Part shown: in pieces, positions 52,655 to 64,000 of the stretch
How positions within the stretch are numbered: position 1 is the stretch's first letter
How the letters are laid out: each line of letters begins with the position of its first letter
NCBI GenBank assembly: GCA_964019165.1
Contig: OZ025286.1
Span: forward strand, 10,824,188 to 10,888,187
DNA: 64,000 nt
Direction: 5' to 3'
From: Mastigias papua
Taxonomy: Eukaryota; Cnidaria; Scyphozoa; Rhizostomeae; Mastigiidae
The notes under the pieces: model-generated
Seen by the model: the letters and a program-made list of their open reading frames with translations, nothing else
Databases searched by the model: none
Told to the model about the DNA's origin: nothing
Translations under genes and position numbers: made by a program

Positions 52655-55331
52655 TGATGCGTGTTGTTAAAGCTACTGGTCTCCGCTATCGAATCAACAT
52701 TGTTTCAGGGGGGGAGGGGGTCTACATTTTAAGTGGTGTCAAGGAGAAGCGGCAGGAGTCGGAAATCTATACAATTGTGTGGTGTTCCAACTACTTTTGG
52801 CAGGCATTGTCTGAATCTCATATTTAAGGAGGACAGGTACAGTTCCAACGATGGATCATACTAATAGGTTTTCGAGGGTGCTGATTTGATTTTTAGCGGA
52901 ATCAGAGCCATATCTCCACGGGATCATTAGCTTTCGTGCTAATTTGATGTCTTTATATGCAGTTTATTGACGAAAATTCAGCAAAATGTCTAGAAATTTC
53001 AACTATAGTACAAATGCTGTCAAAAATAATTGAAATGCACTGCGATCATCTCCTCTTCATATTATTAGCATATATCGGACATATGGGTAGAATTCTTAGA
53101 TAAACAGCAAAGAAAATAAATAAACAAGTTATACGTTTTTATGTCATTGGGGTATCTAAAAATGTATACATTGCAGTACATTACTAGTCAAGTGAGGTAA
53201 GTGTAACTGATAATAAGTAAACCTTATTCTTTATATATCATTAAAATTATGTAGGAAGTTTCGAGCCTGCAACTTTTGTGCTCAAAGAATTGCCTTTTAA
53301 ATAACAACCTGAGCTACATCAACTGGAAGCGAAATCTGTCCTCTCATGAGATGGGGGATAAAAGCTGAGCCGTTACAAAGCTGAATATTTATATTTTACC
53401 GCATTTCCATATTGTACCAGTTAAGAAAACATTAATAGTAAGCGTAGAAGACTATTTCAGACTCTCATGACACTGCAATGTCCTTATAACTATGCAGGAA
53501 TAGTGTGAACAAAGCTTATTTAATTGCCTACAGTAACGCTGGCACTGAGGTAGTAGGCAGAAACAAGTTCTCCCCTGCAATATTCCAATCCTTTCAGTCT
53601 GTTAAAGCATCAGGAGTTATATTCAATCAGTGCAGTGTATGAAGCAGCATGAAACTGGCAGTTACCTTTTTTATATGCTTTGCTATTAGAGAGGACACAA
53701 AGATACTTCCATCTTACCCCACCAAACGCCCGAATATCGCTCCGTTATTGACGATCGGGAAATAGAAATCATTAGAAATCATCACTGTTCCTGGAAAACT
53801 TTCCGATTTCAAGCACGATGTTGATATTCAAAGCAGCTATATCCTGTGAATATTGTTGCGCAACATTACTACTACAATAACTATGTCATCAACTCCATAG
53901 ACACGTAATTGTCCTTCGCAGTTTGCACGCTTCGCATGAGTTCATCTTTGTACACAATGGCTACGAGCAACGGTCTACAACGGTCTACACTTTCTATAAT
54001 TCCCACTGTCCCTTCCAGTGAGAAGTATTACCCCAAAAATGGTTCCCAAACGTTGTGCTTTATGTGCTAGTATGTGCATGTTGTGTAGTCTCTGCCGAAT
54101 AATGAGCATTTTCAGCAAAATTAGCAAATATCTCAACGGTCTACACTTTTTTGAAAATAAATTTGACCTAGTATTAAACTATTTCACAAAAAGTGTAGAC
54201 CGTTGATGTTTTCATCTTTTCCTCGGCAATGGTACAATAACTGTACGCAATCTATTGCAGGTGAAATACTCGTTAGAAAAGCTATCTTGTGCATAGTTCT
54301 CAATGTCGAAATCTCTACCATAAGATTTATTTTCATTTTCCAAAGTTTGTAGACCGTTGTGTAGACCGTTGAGATAGTCGGCCATGACGTCAGTCATTAT
54401 GCAAGTCAGTAGCCTCGATACTAAGAAGAGGGGTTCTATACCTGTAACATTCGTGGATCGGGTTCCTTCTAGAGTAGGCACATTCGCACAAGGAAAAGTA
54501 GAGGAACGCACCCCCTTCATTATATATATATATATATATATCGTGTATATGAACATATGGATATTAATATAGGTATCAACATATATATAAATATATATAT
54601 TTATTCATATATATTTATATATATTTGTATAAATGTATATTTATATATATAGGTATTTGCCTATATTTCTATATATTTATTTATACTTATATTTTTATAT
54701 GTATATTTATCTATACATGGCTATGCTTTAAATCCCCATGGCAGATCTAAGCTGATCAGCTTGAGTTAAACATCAAATAAAATAGAAAACAGATGCAATG
54801 CGCCAGTCAATACTTGATTGAAGCCCTAAAGCTTACCTATTGCTTTGACAATGATGCATTGTTGCTACTGTAAGATCAATTATAGGTAAACGACTCCGCA
54901 ACTCTATTATCGAAATACACAAAGAAAAGGTGTAATCAAGTCGATATCTTCTTGTCATATGCTGGTAGAGAGGTTGACTATCTGTTTCATTTGTGAATTT
55001 ACTTCCTTTATTTACAATTCATTAGCAAAGAAACATGACATCATAATCATCATTGAATTTAGGGGATTTGCCAAGCCCCCTGCCAGTATCTCGGTAAGGT
55101 GTTACCTAATTGAGATTTCGTCAGCGGAAATGAAATCAGCGCCCTCAATTACCCCATGTTTGGGAAAGGGTGTACGGCTGTATCGTATAGGTTCGAATAT
55201 AAAATTCAGACAATGCCTGCCAAAAGTCTTGGAACACTTGCTATGATTTACGCTATAGATGAGCTATAGCGTCCCCTCCCCCGTTAAACAATGTTGTATG
55301 ATGCAAATATGGGCAACTCGAAGGCCAAAAG
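52655..55331 (+). repeat. Satellite copy 21 (type B, 2,677 bp), most divergent complete copy
   Basis: Four private changes: loss of one A at about 53,188, an 8-bp deletion at about 53,834, one extra A at 54,749-54,750 and an A-to-T substitution at 54,846. The deletion joins two AAAGC repeats that are separated by CAG in every other copy, so slippage or microhomology-mediated loss explains it. Type B at both diagnostic sites. Confidence 0.97.
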
Positions 55332-58016
55332 TGATGCGTGTTGTTAAAGCTACTGGTCTCCGCTATCGAATCAACATTGTTTCAGGGGGGGAGGGGGTCT
55401 ACATTTTAAGTGGTGTCAAGGAGAAGCGGCAGGAGTCGGAAATCTATACAATTGTGTGGTGTTCCAACTACTTTTGGCAGGCATTGTCTGAATCTCATAT
55501 TTAAGGAGGACAGGTACAGTTCCAACGATGGATCATACTAATAGGTTTTCGAGGGTGCTGATTTGATTTTTAGCGGAATCAGAGCCATATCTCCACGGGA
55601 TCATTAGCTTTCGTGCTAATTTGATGTCTTTATATGCAGTTTATTGACGAAAATTCAGCAAAATGTCTAGAAATTTCAACTATAGTACAAATGCTGTCAA
55701 AAATAATTGAAATGCACTGCGATCATCTCCTCTTCATATTATTAGCATATATCGGACATATGGGTAGAATTCTTAGATAAACAGCAAAGAAAATAAATAA
55801 ACAAGTTATACGTTTTTATGTCATTGGGGTATCTAAAAATGTATACATTGCAGTACATTACTAGTACAAGTGAGGTAAGTGTAACTGATAATAAGTAAAC
55901 CTTATTCTTTATATATCATTAAAATTATGTAGGAAGTTTCGAGCCTGCAACTTTTGTGCTCAAAGAATTGCCTTTTAAATAACAACCTGAGCTACATCAA
56001 CTGGAAGCGAAATCTGTCCTCTCATGAGATGGGGGATAAAAGCTGAGCCGTTACAAAGCTGAATATTTATATTTTACCGCATTTCCATATTGTACCAGTT
56101 AAGAAAACATTAATAGTAAGCGTAGAAGACTATTTCAGACTCTCATGACACTGCAATGTCCTTATAACTATGCAGGAATAGTGTGAACAAAGCTTATTTA
56201 ATTGCCTACAGTAACGCTGGCACTGAGGTAGTAGGCAGAAACAAGTTCTCCCCTGCAATATTCCAATCCTTTCAGTCTGTTAAAGCATCAGGAGTTATAT
56301 TCAATCAGTGCAGTGTATGAAGCAGCATGAAACTGGCAGTTACCTTTTTTATATGCTTTGCTATTAGAGAGGACACAAAGATACTTCCATCTTACCCCAC
56401 CAAACGCCCGAATATCGCTCCGTTATTGACGATCGGGAAATAGAAATCATTAGAAATCATCACTGTTCCTGGAAAACTTTCCGATTTCAAGCACGATGTT
56501 GATATTCAAAGCCAGAAAGCAGCTATATCCTGTGAATATTGTTGCGCAACATTACTACTACAATAACTATGTCATCAACTCCATAGACACGTAATTGTCC
56601 TTCGCAGTTTGCACGCTTCGCATGAGTTCATCTTTGTACACAATGGCTACGAGCAACGGTCTACAACGGTCTACACTTTCTATAATTCCCACTGTCCCTT
56701 CCAGTGAGAAGTATTACCCCAAAAATGGTTCCCAAACGTTGTGCTTTATGTGCTAGTATGTGCATGTTGTGTAGTCTCTGCCGAATAATGAGCATTTTCA
56801 GCAAAATTAGCAAATATCTCAACGGTCTACACTTTTTTGAAAATAAATTTGACCTAGTATTAAACTATTTCACAAAAAGTGTAGACCGTTGATGTTTTCA
56901 TCTTTTCCTCGGCAATGGTACAATAACTGTACGCAATCTATTGCAGGTGAAATACTCGTTAGAAAAGCTATCTTGTGCATAGTTCTCAATGTCGAAATCT
57001 CTACCATAAGATTTATTTTCATTTTCCAAAGTTTGTAGACCGTTGTGTAGACCGTTGAGATAGTCGGCCATGACGTCAGTCATTATGCAAGTCAGTAGCC
57101 TCGATACTAAGAAGAGGGGTTCTATACCTGTAACATTCGTGGATCGGGTTCCTTCTAGAGTAGGCACATTCGCACAAGGAAAAGTAGAGGAACGCACCCC
57201 CTTCATTATATATATATATATATATATCGTGTATATGAACATATGGATATTAATATAGGTATCAACATATATATAAATATATATATTTATTCATATATAT
57301 TTATATATATTTGTATAAATGTATATTTATATATATAGGTATTTGCCTATATTTCTATATATTTATTTATACTTATATTTTTATATGTATATTTATCTAT
57401 ACATGGCTATGCTTTAAATCCCCATGGCAGATCTAGCTGATCAGCTTGAGTTAAACATCAAATAAAATAGAAAACAGATGCAATGCGCCAGTCAATACTT
57501 GATTGAAGCCCTAAAGCTTACCTATTGCTTAGACAATGATGCATTGTTGCTACTGTAAGATCAATTATAGGTAAACGACTCCGCAACTCTATTATCGAAA
57601 TACACAAAGAAAAGGTGTAATCAAGTCGATATCTTCTTGTCATATGCTGGTAGAGAGGTTGACTATCTGTTTCATTTGTGAATTTACTTCCTTTATTTAC
57701 AATTCATTAGCAAAGAAACATGACATCATAATCATCATTGAATTTAGGGGATTTGCCAAGCCCCCTGCCAGTATCTCGGTAAGGTGTTACCTAATTGAGA
57801 TTTCGTCAGCGGAAATGAAATCAGCGCCCTCAATTACCCCATGTTTGGGAAAGGGTGTACGGCTGTATCGTATAGGTTCGAATATAAAATTCAGACAATG
57901 CCTGCCAAAAGTCTTGGAACACTTGCTATGATTTACGCTATAGATGAGCTATAGCGTCCCCTCCCCCGTTAAACAATGTTGTATGATGCAAATATGGGCA
58001 ACTCGAAGGCCAAAAG
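55332..58016 (+). repeat. Satellite copy 22 (type B, 2,685 bp)
   Basis: Reference length, no private variant noticed, type B at both diagnostic sites. Confidence 0.97.
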
Positions 58017-60701
58017 TGATGCGTGTTGTTAAAGCTACTGGTCTCCGCTATCGAATCAACATTGTTTCAGGGGGGGAGGGGGTCTACATTTTAAGTGGTG
58101 TCAAGGAGAAGCGGCAGGAGTCGGAAATCTATACAATTGTGTGGTGTTCCAACTACTTTTGGCAGGCATTGTCTGAATCTCATATTTAAGGAGGACAGGT
58201 ACAGTTCCAACGATGGATCATACTAATAGGTTTTCGAGGGTGCTGATTTGATTTTTAGCGGAATCAGAGCCATATCTCCACGGGATCATTAGCTTTCGTG
58301 CTAATTTGATGTCTTTATATGCAGTTTATTGACGAAAATTCAGCAAAATGTCTAGAAATTTCAACTATAGTACAAATGCTGTCAAAAATAATTGAAATGC
58401 ACTGCGATCATCTCCTCTTCATATTATTAGCATATATCGGACATATGGGTAGAATTCTTAGATAAACAGCAAAGAAAATAAATAAACAAGTTATACGTTT
58501 TTATGTCATTGGGGTATCTAAAAATGTATACATTGCAGTACATTACTAGTACAAGTGAGGTAAGTGTAACTGATAATAAGTAAACCTTATTCTTTATATA
58601 TCATTAAAATTATGTAGGAAGTTTCGAGCCTGCAACTTTTGTGCTCAAAGAATTGCCTTTTAAATAACAACCTGAGCTACATCAACTGGAAGCGAAATCT
58701 GTCCTCTCATGAGATGGGGGATAAAAGCTGAGCCGTTACAAAGCTGAATATTTATATTTTACCGCATTTCCATATTGTACCAGTTAAGAAAACATTAATA
58801 GTAAGCGTAGAAGACTATTTCAGACTCTCATGACACTGCAATGTCCTTATAACTATGCAGGAATAGTGTGAACAAAGCTTATTTAATTGCCTACAGTAAC
58901 GCTGGCACTGAGGTAGTAGGCAGAAACAAGTTCTCCCCTGCAATATTCCAATCCTTTCAGTCTGTTAAAGCATCAGGAGTTATATTCAATCAGTGCAGTG
59001 TATGAAGCAGCATGAAACTGGCAGTTACCTTTTTTATATGCTTTGCTATTAGAGAGGACACAAAGATACTTCCATCTTACCCCACCAAACGCCCGAATAT
59101 CGCTCCGTTATTGACGATCGGGAAATAGAAATCATTAGAAATCATCACTGTTCCTGGAAAACTTTCCGATTTCAAGCACGATGTTGATATTCAAAGCCAG
59201 AAAGCAGCTATATCCTGTGAATATTGTTGCGCAACATTACTACTACAATAACTATGTCATCAACTCCATAGACACGTAATTGTCCTTCGCAGTTTGCACG
59301 CTTCGCATGAGTTCATCTTTGTACACAATGGCTACGAGCAACGGTCTACAACGGTCTACACTTTCTATAATTCCCACTGTCCCTTCCAGTGAGAAGTATT
59401 ACCCCAAAAATGGTTCCCAAACGTTGTGCTTTATGTGCTAGTATGTGCATGTTGTGTAGTCTCTGCCGAATAATGAGCATTTTCAGCAAAATTAGCAAAT
59501 ATCTCAACGGTCTACACTTTTTTGAAAATAAATTTGACCTAGTATTAAACTATTTCACAAAAAGTGTAGACCGTTGATGTTTTCATCTTTTCCTCGGCAA
59601 TGGTACAATAACTGTACGCAATCTATTGCAGGTGAAATACTCGTTAGAAAAGCTATCTTGTGCATAGTTCTCAATGTCGAAATCTCTACCATAAGATTTA
59701 TTTTCATTTTCCAAAGTTTGTAGACCGTTGTGTAGACCGTTGAGATAGTCGGCCATGACGTCAGTCATTATGCAAGTCAGTAGCCTCGATACTAAGAAGA
59801 GGGGTTCTATACCTGTAACATTCGTGGATCGGGTTCCTTCTAGAGTAGGCACATTCGCACAAGGAAAAGTAGAGGAACGCACCCCCTTCATTATATATAT
59901 ATATATATATATCGTGTATATGAACATATGGATATTAATATAGGTATCAACATATATATAAATATATATATTTATTCATATATATTTATATATATTTGTA
60001 TAAATGTATATTTATATATATAGGTATTTGCCTATATTTCTATATATTTATTTATACTTATATTTTTATATGTATATTTATCTATACATGGCTATGCTTT
60101 AAATCCCCATGGCAGATCTAGCTGATCAGCTTGAGTTAAACATCAAATAAAATAGAAAACAGATGCAATGCGCCAGTCAATACTTGATTGAAGCCCTAAA
60201 GCTTACCTATTGCTTAGACAATGATGCATTGTTGCTACTGTAAGATCAATTATAGGTAAACGACTCCGCAACTCTATTATCGAAATACACAAAGAAAAGG
60301 TGTAATCAAGTCGATATCTTCTTGTCATATGCTGGTAGAGAGGTTGACTATCTGTTTCATTTGTGAATTTACTTCCTTTATTTACAATTCATTAGCAAAG
60401 AAACATGACATCATAATCATCATTGAATTTAGGGGATTTGCCAAGCCCCCTGCCAGTATCTCGGTAAGGTGTTACCTAATTGAGATTTCGTCAGCGGAAA
60501 TGAAATCAGCGCCCTCAATTACCCCATGTTTGGGAAAGGGTGTACGGCTGTATCGTATAGGTTCGAATATAAAATTCAGACAATGCCTGCCAAAAGTCTT
60601 GGAACACTTGCTATGATTTACGCTATAGATGAGCTATAGCGTCCCCTCCCCCGTTAAACAATGTTGTATGATGCAAATATGGGCAACTCGAAGGCCAAAA
60701 G
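58017..60701 (+). repeat. Satellite copy 23 (type B, 2,685 bp)
   Basis: Reference length, no private variant noticed, type B at both diagnostic sites. Confidence 0.97.
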
Positions 60702-63387
60702 TGATGCGTGTTGTTAAAGCTACTGGTCTCCGCTATCGAATCAACATTGTTTCAGGGGGGGAGGGGGTCTACATTTTAAGTGGTGTCAAGGAGAAGCGGC
60801 AGGAGTCGGAAATCTATACAATTGTGTGGTGTTCCAACTACTTTTGGCAGGCATTGTCTGAATCTCATATTTAAGGAGGACAGGTACAGTTCCAACGATG
60901 GATCATACTAATAGGTTTTCGAGGGTGCTGATTTGATTTTTAGCGGAATCAGAGCCATATCTCCACGGGATCATTAGCTTTCGTGCTAATTTGATGTCTT
61001 TATATGCAGTTTATTGACGAAAATTCAGCAAAATGTCTAGAAATTTCAACTATAGTACAAATGCTGTCAAAAATAATTGAAATGCACTGCGATCATCTCC
61101 TCTTCATATTATTAGCATATATCGGACATATGGGTAGAATTCTTAGATAAACAGCAAAGAAAATAAATAAACAAGTTATACGTTTTTATGTCATTGGGGT
61201 ATCTAAAAATGTATACATTGCAGTACATTACTAGTACAAGTGAGGTAAGTGTAACTGATAATAAGTAAACCTTATTCTTTATATATCATTAAAATTATGT
61301 AGGAAGTTTCGAGCCTGCAACTTTTGTGCTCAAAGAATTGCCTTTTAAATAACAACCTGAGCTACATCAACTGGAAGCGAAATCTGTCCTCTCATGAGAT
61401 GGGGGATAAAAGCTGAGCCGTTACAAAGCTGAATATTTATATTTTACCGCATTTCCATATTGTACCAGTTAAGAAAACATTAATAGTAAGCGTTGAAGAC
61501 TATTTCAGACTCTCATGACACTGCAATGTCCTTATAACTATGCAGGAATAGTGTGAACAAAGCTTATTTAATTGCCTACAGTAACGCTGGCACTGAGGTA
61601 GTAGGCAGAAACAAGTTCTCCCCTGCAATATTCCAATCCTTTCAGTCTGTTAAAGCATCAGGAGTTATATTCAATCAGTGCAGTGTATGAAGCAGCATGA
61701 AACTGGCAGTTACCTTTTTTATATGCTTTGCTATTAGAGAGGACACAAAGATACTTCCATCTTACCCCACCAAACGCCCGAATATCGCTCCGTTATTGAC
61801 GATCGGGAAATAGAAATCATTAGAAATCATCACTGTTCCTGGGAAAACTTTCCGATTTCAAGCACGATGTTGATATTCAAAGCCAGAAAGCAGCTATATC
61901 CTGTGAATATTGTTGCGCAACATTACTACTACAATAACTATGTCATCAACTCCATAGACACGTAATTGTCCTTCGCAGTTTGCACGCTTCGCATGAGTTC
62001 ATCTTTGTACACAATGGCTACGAGCAACGGTCTACAACGGTCTACACTTTCTATAATTCCCACTGTCCCTTCCAGTGAGAAGTATTACCCCAAAAATGGT
62101 TCCCAAACGTTGTGCTTTATGTGCTAGTATGTGCATGTTGTGTAGTCTCTGCCGAATAATGAGCATTTTCAGCAAAATTAGCAAATATCTCAACGGTCTA
62201 CACTTTTTTGAAAATAAATTTGACCTAGTATTAAACTATTTCACAAAAAGTGTAGACCGTTGATGTTTTCATCTTTTCCTCGGCAATGGTACAATAACTG
62301 TACGCAATCTATTGCAGGTGAAATACTCGTTAGAAAAGCTATCTTGTGCATAGTTCTCAATGTCGAAATCTCTACCATAAGATTTATTTTCATTTTCCAA
62401 AGTTTGTAGACCGTTGTGTAGACCGTTGAGATAGTCGGCCATGACGTCAGTCATTATGCAAGTCAGTAGCCTCGATACTAAGAAGAGGGGTTCTATACCT
62501 GTAACATTCGTGGATCGGGTTCCTTCTAGAGTAGGCACATTCGCACAAGGAAAAGTAGAGGAACGCACCCCCTTCATTATATATATATATATATATATCG
62601 TGTATATGAACATATGGATATTAATATAGGTATCAACATATATATAAATATATATATTTATTCATATATATTTATATATATTTGTATAAATGTATATTTA
62701 TATATATAGGTATTTGCCTATATTTCTATATATTTATTTATACTTATATTTTTATATGTATATTTATCTATACATGGCTATGCTTTAAATCCCCATGGCA
62801 GATCTAGCTGATCAGCTTGAGTTAAACATCAAATAAAATAGAAAACAGATGCAATGCGCCAGTCAATACTTGATTGAAGCCCTAAAGCTTACCTATTGCT
62901 TAGACAATGATGCATTGTTGCTACTGTAAGATCAATTATAGGTAAACGACTCCGCAACTCTATTATCGAAATACACAAAGAAAAGGTGTAATCAAGTCGA
63001 TATCTTCTTGTCATATGCTGGTAGAGAGGTTGACTATCTGTTTCATTTGTGAATTTACTTCCTTTATTTACAATTCATTAGCAAAGAAACATGACATCAT
63101 AATCATCATTGAATTTAGGGGATTTGCCAAGCCCCCTGCCAGTATCTCGGTAAGGTGTTACCTAATTGAGATTTCGTCAGCGGAAATGAAATCAGCGCCC
63201 TCAATTACCCCATGTTTGGGAAAGGGTGTACGGCTGTATCGTATAGGTTCGAATATAAAATTCAGACAATGCCTGCCAAAAGTCTTGGAACACTTGCTAT
63301 GATTTACGCTATAGATGAGCTATAGCGTCCCCTCCCCCGTTAAACAATGTTGTATGATGCAAATATGGGCAACTCGAAGGCCAAAAG
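60702..63387 (+). repeat. Satellite copy 24 (type B, 2,686 bp)
   Basis: Two private changes: an A-to-T substitution at 61,494 and one extra G at 61,841-61,843. Type B at both diagnostic sites. Confidence 0.97.
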
Positions 63388-64000
63388 TGATGCGTGTTGT
63401 TAAAGCTACTGTCTCCGCTATCGAATCAACATTGTTTCAGGGGGGGAGGGGGTCTACATTTTAAGTGGTGTCAAGGAGAAGCGGCAGGAGTCGGAAATCT
63501 ATACAATTGTGTGGTGTTCCAACTACTTTTGGCAGGCATTGTCTGAATCTCATATTTAAGGAGGACAGGTACAGTTCCAACGATGGATCATACTAATAGG
63601 TTTTCGAGGGTGCTGATTTGATTTTTAGCGGAATCAGAGCCATATCTCCACGGGATCATTAGCTTTCGTGCTAATTTGATGTCTTTATATGCAGTTTATT
63701 GACGAAAATTCAGCAAAATGTCTAGAAATTTCAACTATAGTACAAATGCTGTCAAAAATAATTGAAATGCACTGCGATCATCTCCTTCTTCATATTATTA
63801 GCATATATCGGACATATGGGTAGAATTCTTAGATAAACAGCAAAGAAAATAAATAAACAAGTTATACGTTTTTATGTCATTGGGGTATCTAAAAATGTAT
63901 ACATTGCAGTACATTACTAGTACAAGTGAGGTAAGTGTAACTGATAATAAGTAAACCTTATTCTTTATATATCATTAAAATTATGTAGGAAGTTTCGAGC
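63388..64000 (+). repeat. Satellite copy 25, partial at the window's right edge
   Basis: Only the first 613 bp are in the window. It has a one-base loss of G near 63,411 and a one-base gain of T near 63,786. The diagnostic A/B sites are outside the window. Confidence 0.96.

Larger units (their letters stand above)
1..64000 (+). repeat. Tandem array of a ~2,685-bp satellite unit, 25 full or partial copies
   Basis: The same sequence recurs head to tail across the whole window with a period of 2,685 bp in most copies and 2,677-2,689 bp in the rest. All copies have the same orientation, and I see no insertion, inversion or unrelated spacer. Copies are near identical, with roughly zero to five private changes each. 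Large units with very high identity are typical of satellites kept uniform by unequal crossing-over or gene conversion, or recently amplified. The unit contains no recognisable protein gene or RNA gene of the kinds usually found in tandem clusters (rRNA, 5S, histone, U snRNA), so I call it a noncoding macrosatellite. Both ends of the array lie outside the window. Confidence 0.98.

Noticed and set aside
1..64000. rRNA, 5S, histone, U-snRNA or spliced-leader gene cluster
   Set aside because: I looked for the conserved sequences of these tandem gene families on both strands of the unit and found none. Only a donor-like site and a decayed tRNA-like sequence are present.
1..64000. CRISPR array or bacterial mobile element
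   Set aside because: The repeat is 2.7 kb with no spacers, no cas-like, transposase or integrase frame, and no bacterial gene organisation.

Overview
This window is one uninterrupted head-to-tail tandem array of a single repeat unit of about 2,685 bp. I count 22 complete copies, two copies cut by an assembly gap (numbers 16 and 17) and a 613-bp partial copy at the right edge. Nothing in the window lies outside the array. I place the unit boundary arbitrarily at base 1, so copies begin at 1, 2686, 5371, 8056, 10739, 13424, 16109, 18796, 21481, 24167, 26852, 29537, 32222, 34905, 37590, 40275, [gap], 44599, 47285, 49970, 52655, 55332, 58017, 60702 and 63388. Copies differ by at most a handful of bases, so pairwise identity is well above 99%. 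The variants I spotted are listed copy by copy.

The unit is AT-rich. It holds a long TA/TATT microsatellite tract, many stop codons in all frames, and no open frame above about 120 codons. I recognise no protein family, rRNA, snRNA, histone gene or intact tRNA in it. The large-unit satellite, the dinucleotide microsatellite, the splice-donor-like and degenerate tRNA-like sequences and the fixed 200-N scaffold gap all point to a eukaryotic nuclear chromosome assembly. I cannot name the species. No operon, CRISPR array or bacterial gene is present.

Layout of one unit (copy 1): 54-66 G-rich tract; 541-575 splice-donor-like site and small stem-loop; 596-667 degenerate tRNA-like sequence on the minus strand; 872-907 small hairpin carrying a 12-nt match to the 5' end of let-7; 1323-1727 foldback structure A, built from six copies of a 12-bp motif arranged symmetrically around a perfect 19-bp hairpin; 1875-2072 TA-rich microsatellite tract; 2104-2243 short palindromes; 2487-2918 foldback structure B, an imperfect inverted repeat that crosses the arbitrary unit boundary. 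The two foldbacks suggest that the unit was built partly from inverted or MITE-like mobile-element pieces before it was amplified.

The array is in two blocks. Copies 1-11 share two diagnostic bases, and every copy from 12 onward in which the sites can be read carries the alternative pair. The single switch lies between 28,977 and 31,540. The 200-N gap at 41,766-41,965 hides at least about 1,251 bp plus an unknown whole number of units. The last kilobase before it carries five single-base insertions seen in no other copy, which looks like a low-quality contig end. The true copy number is therefore unknown.
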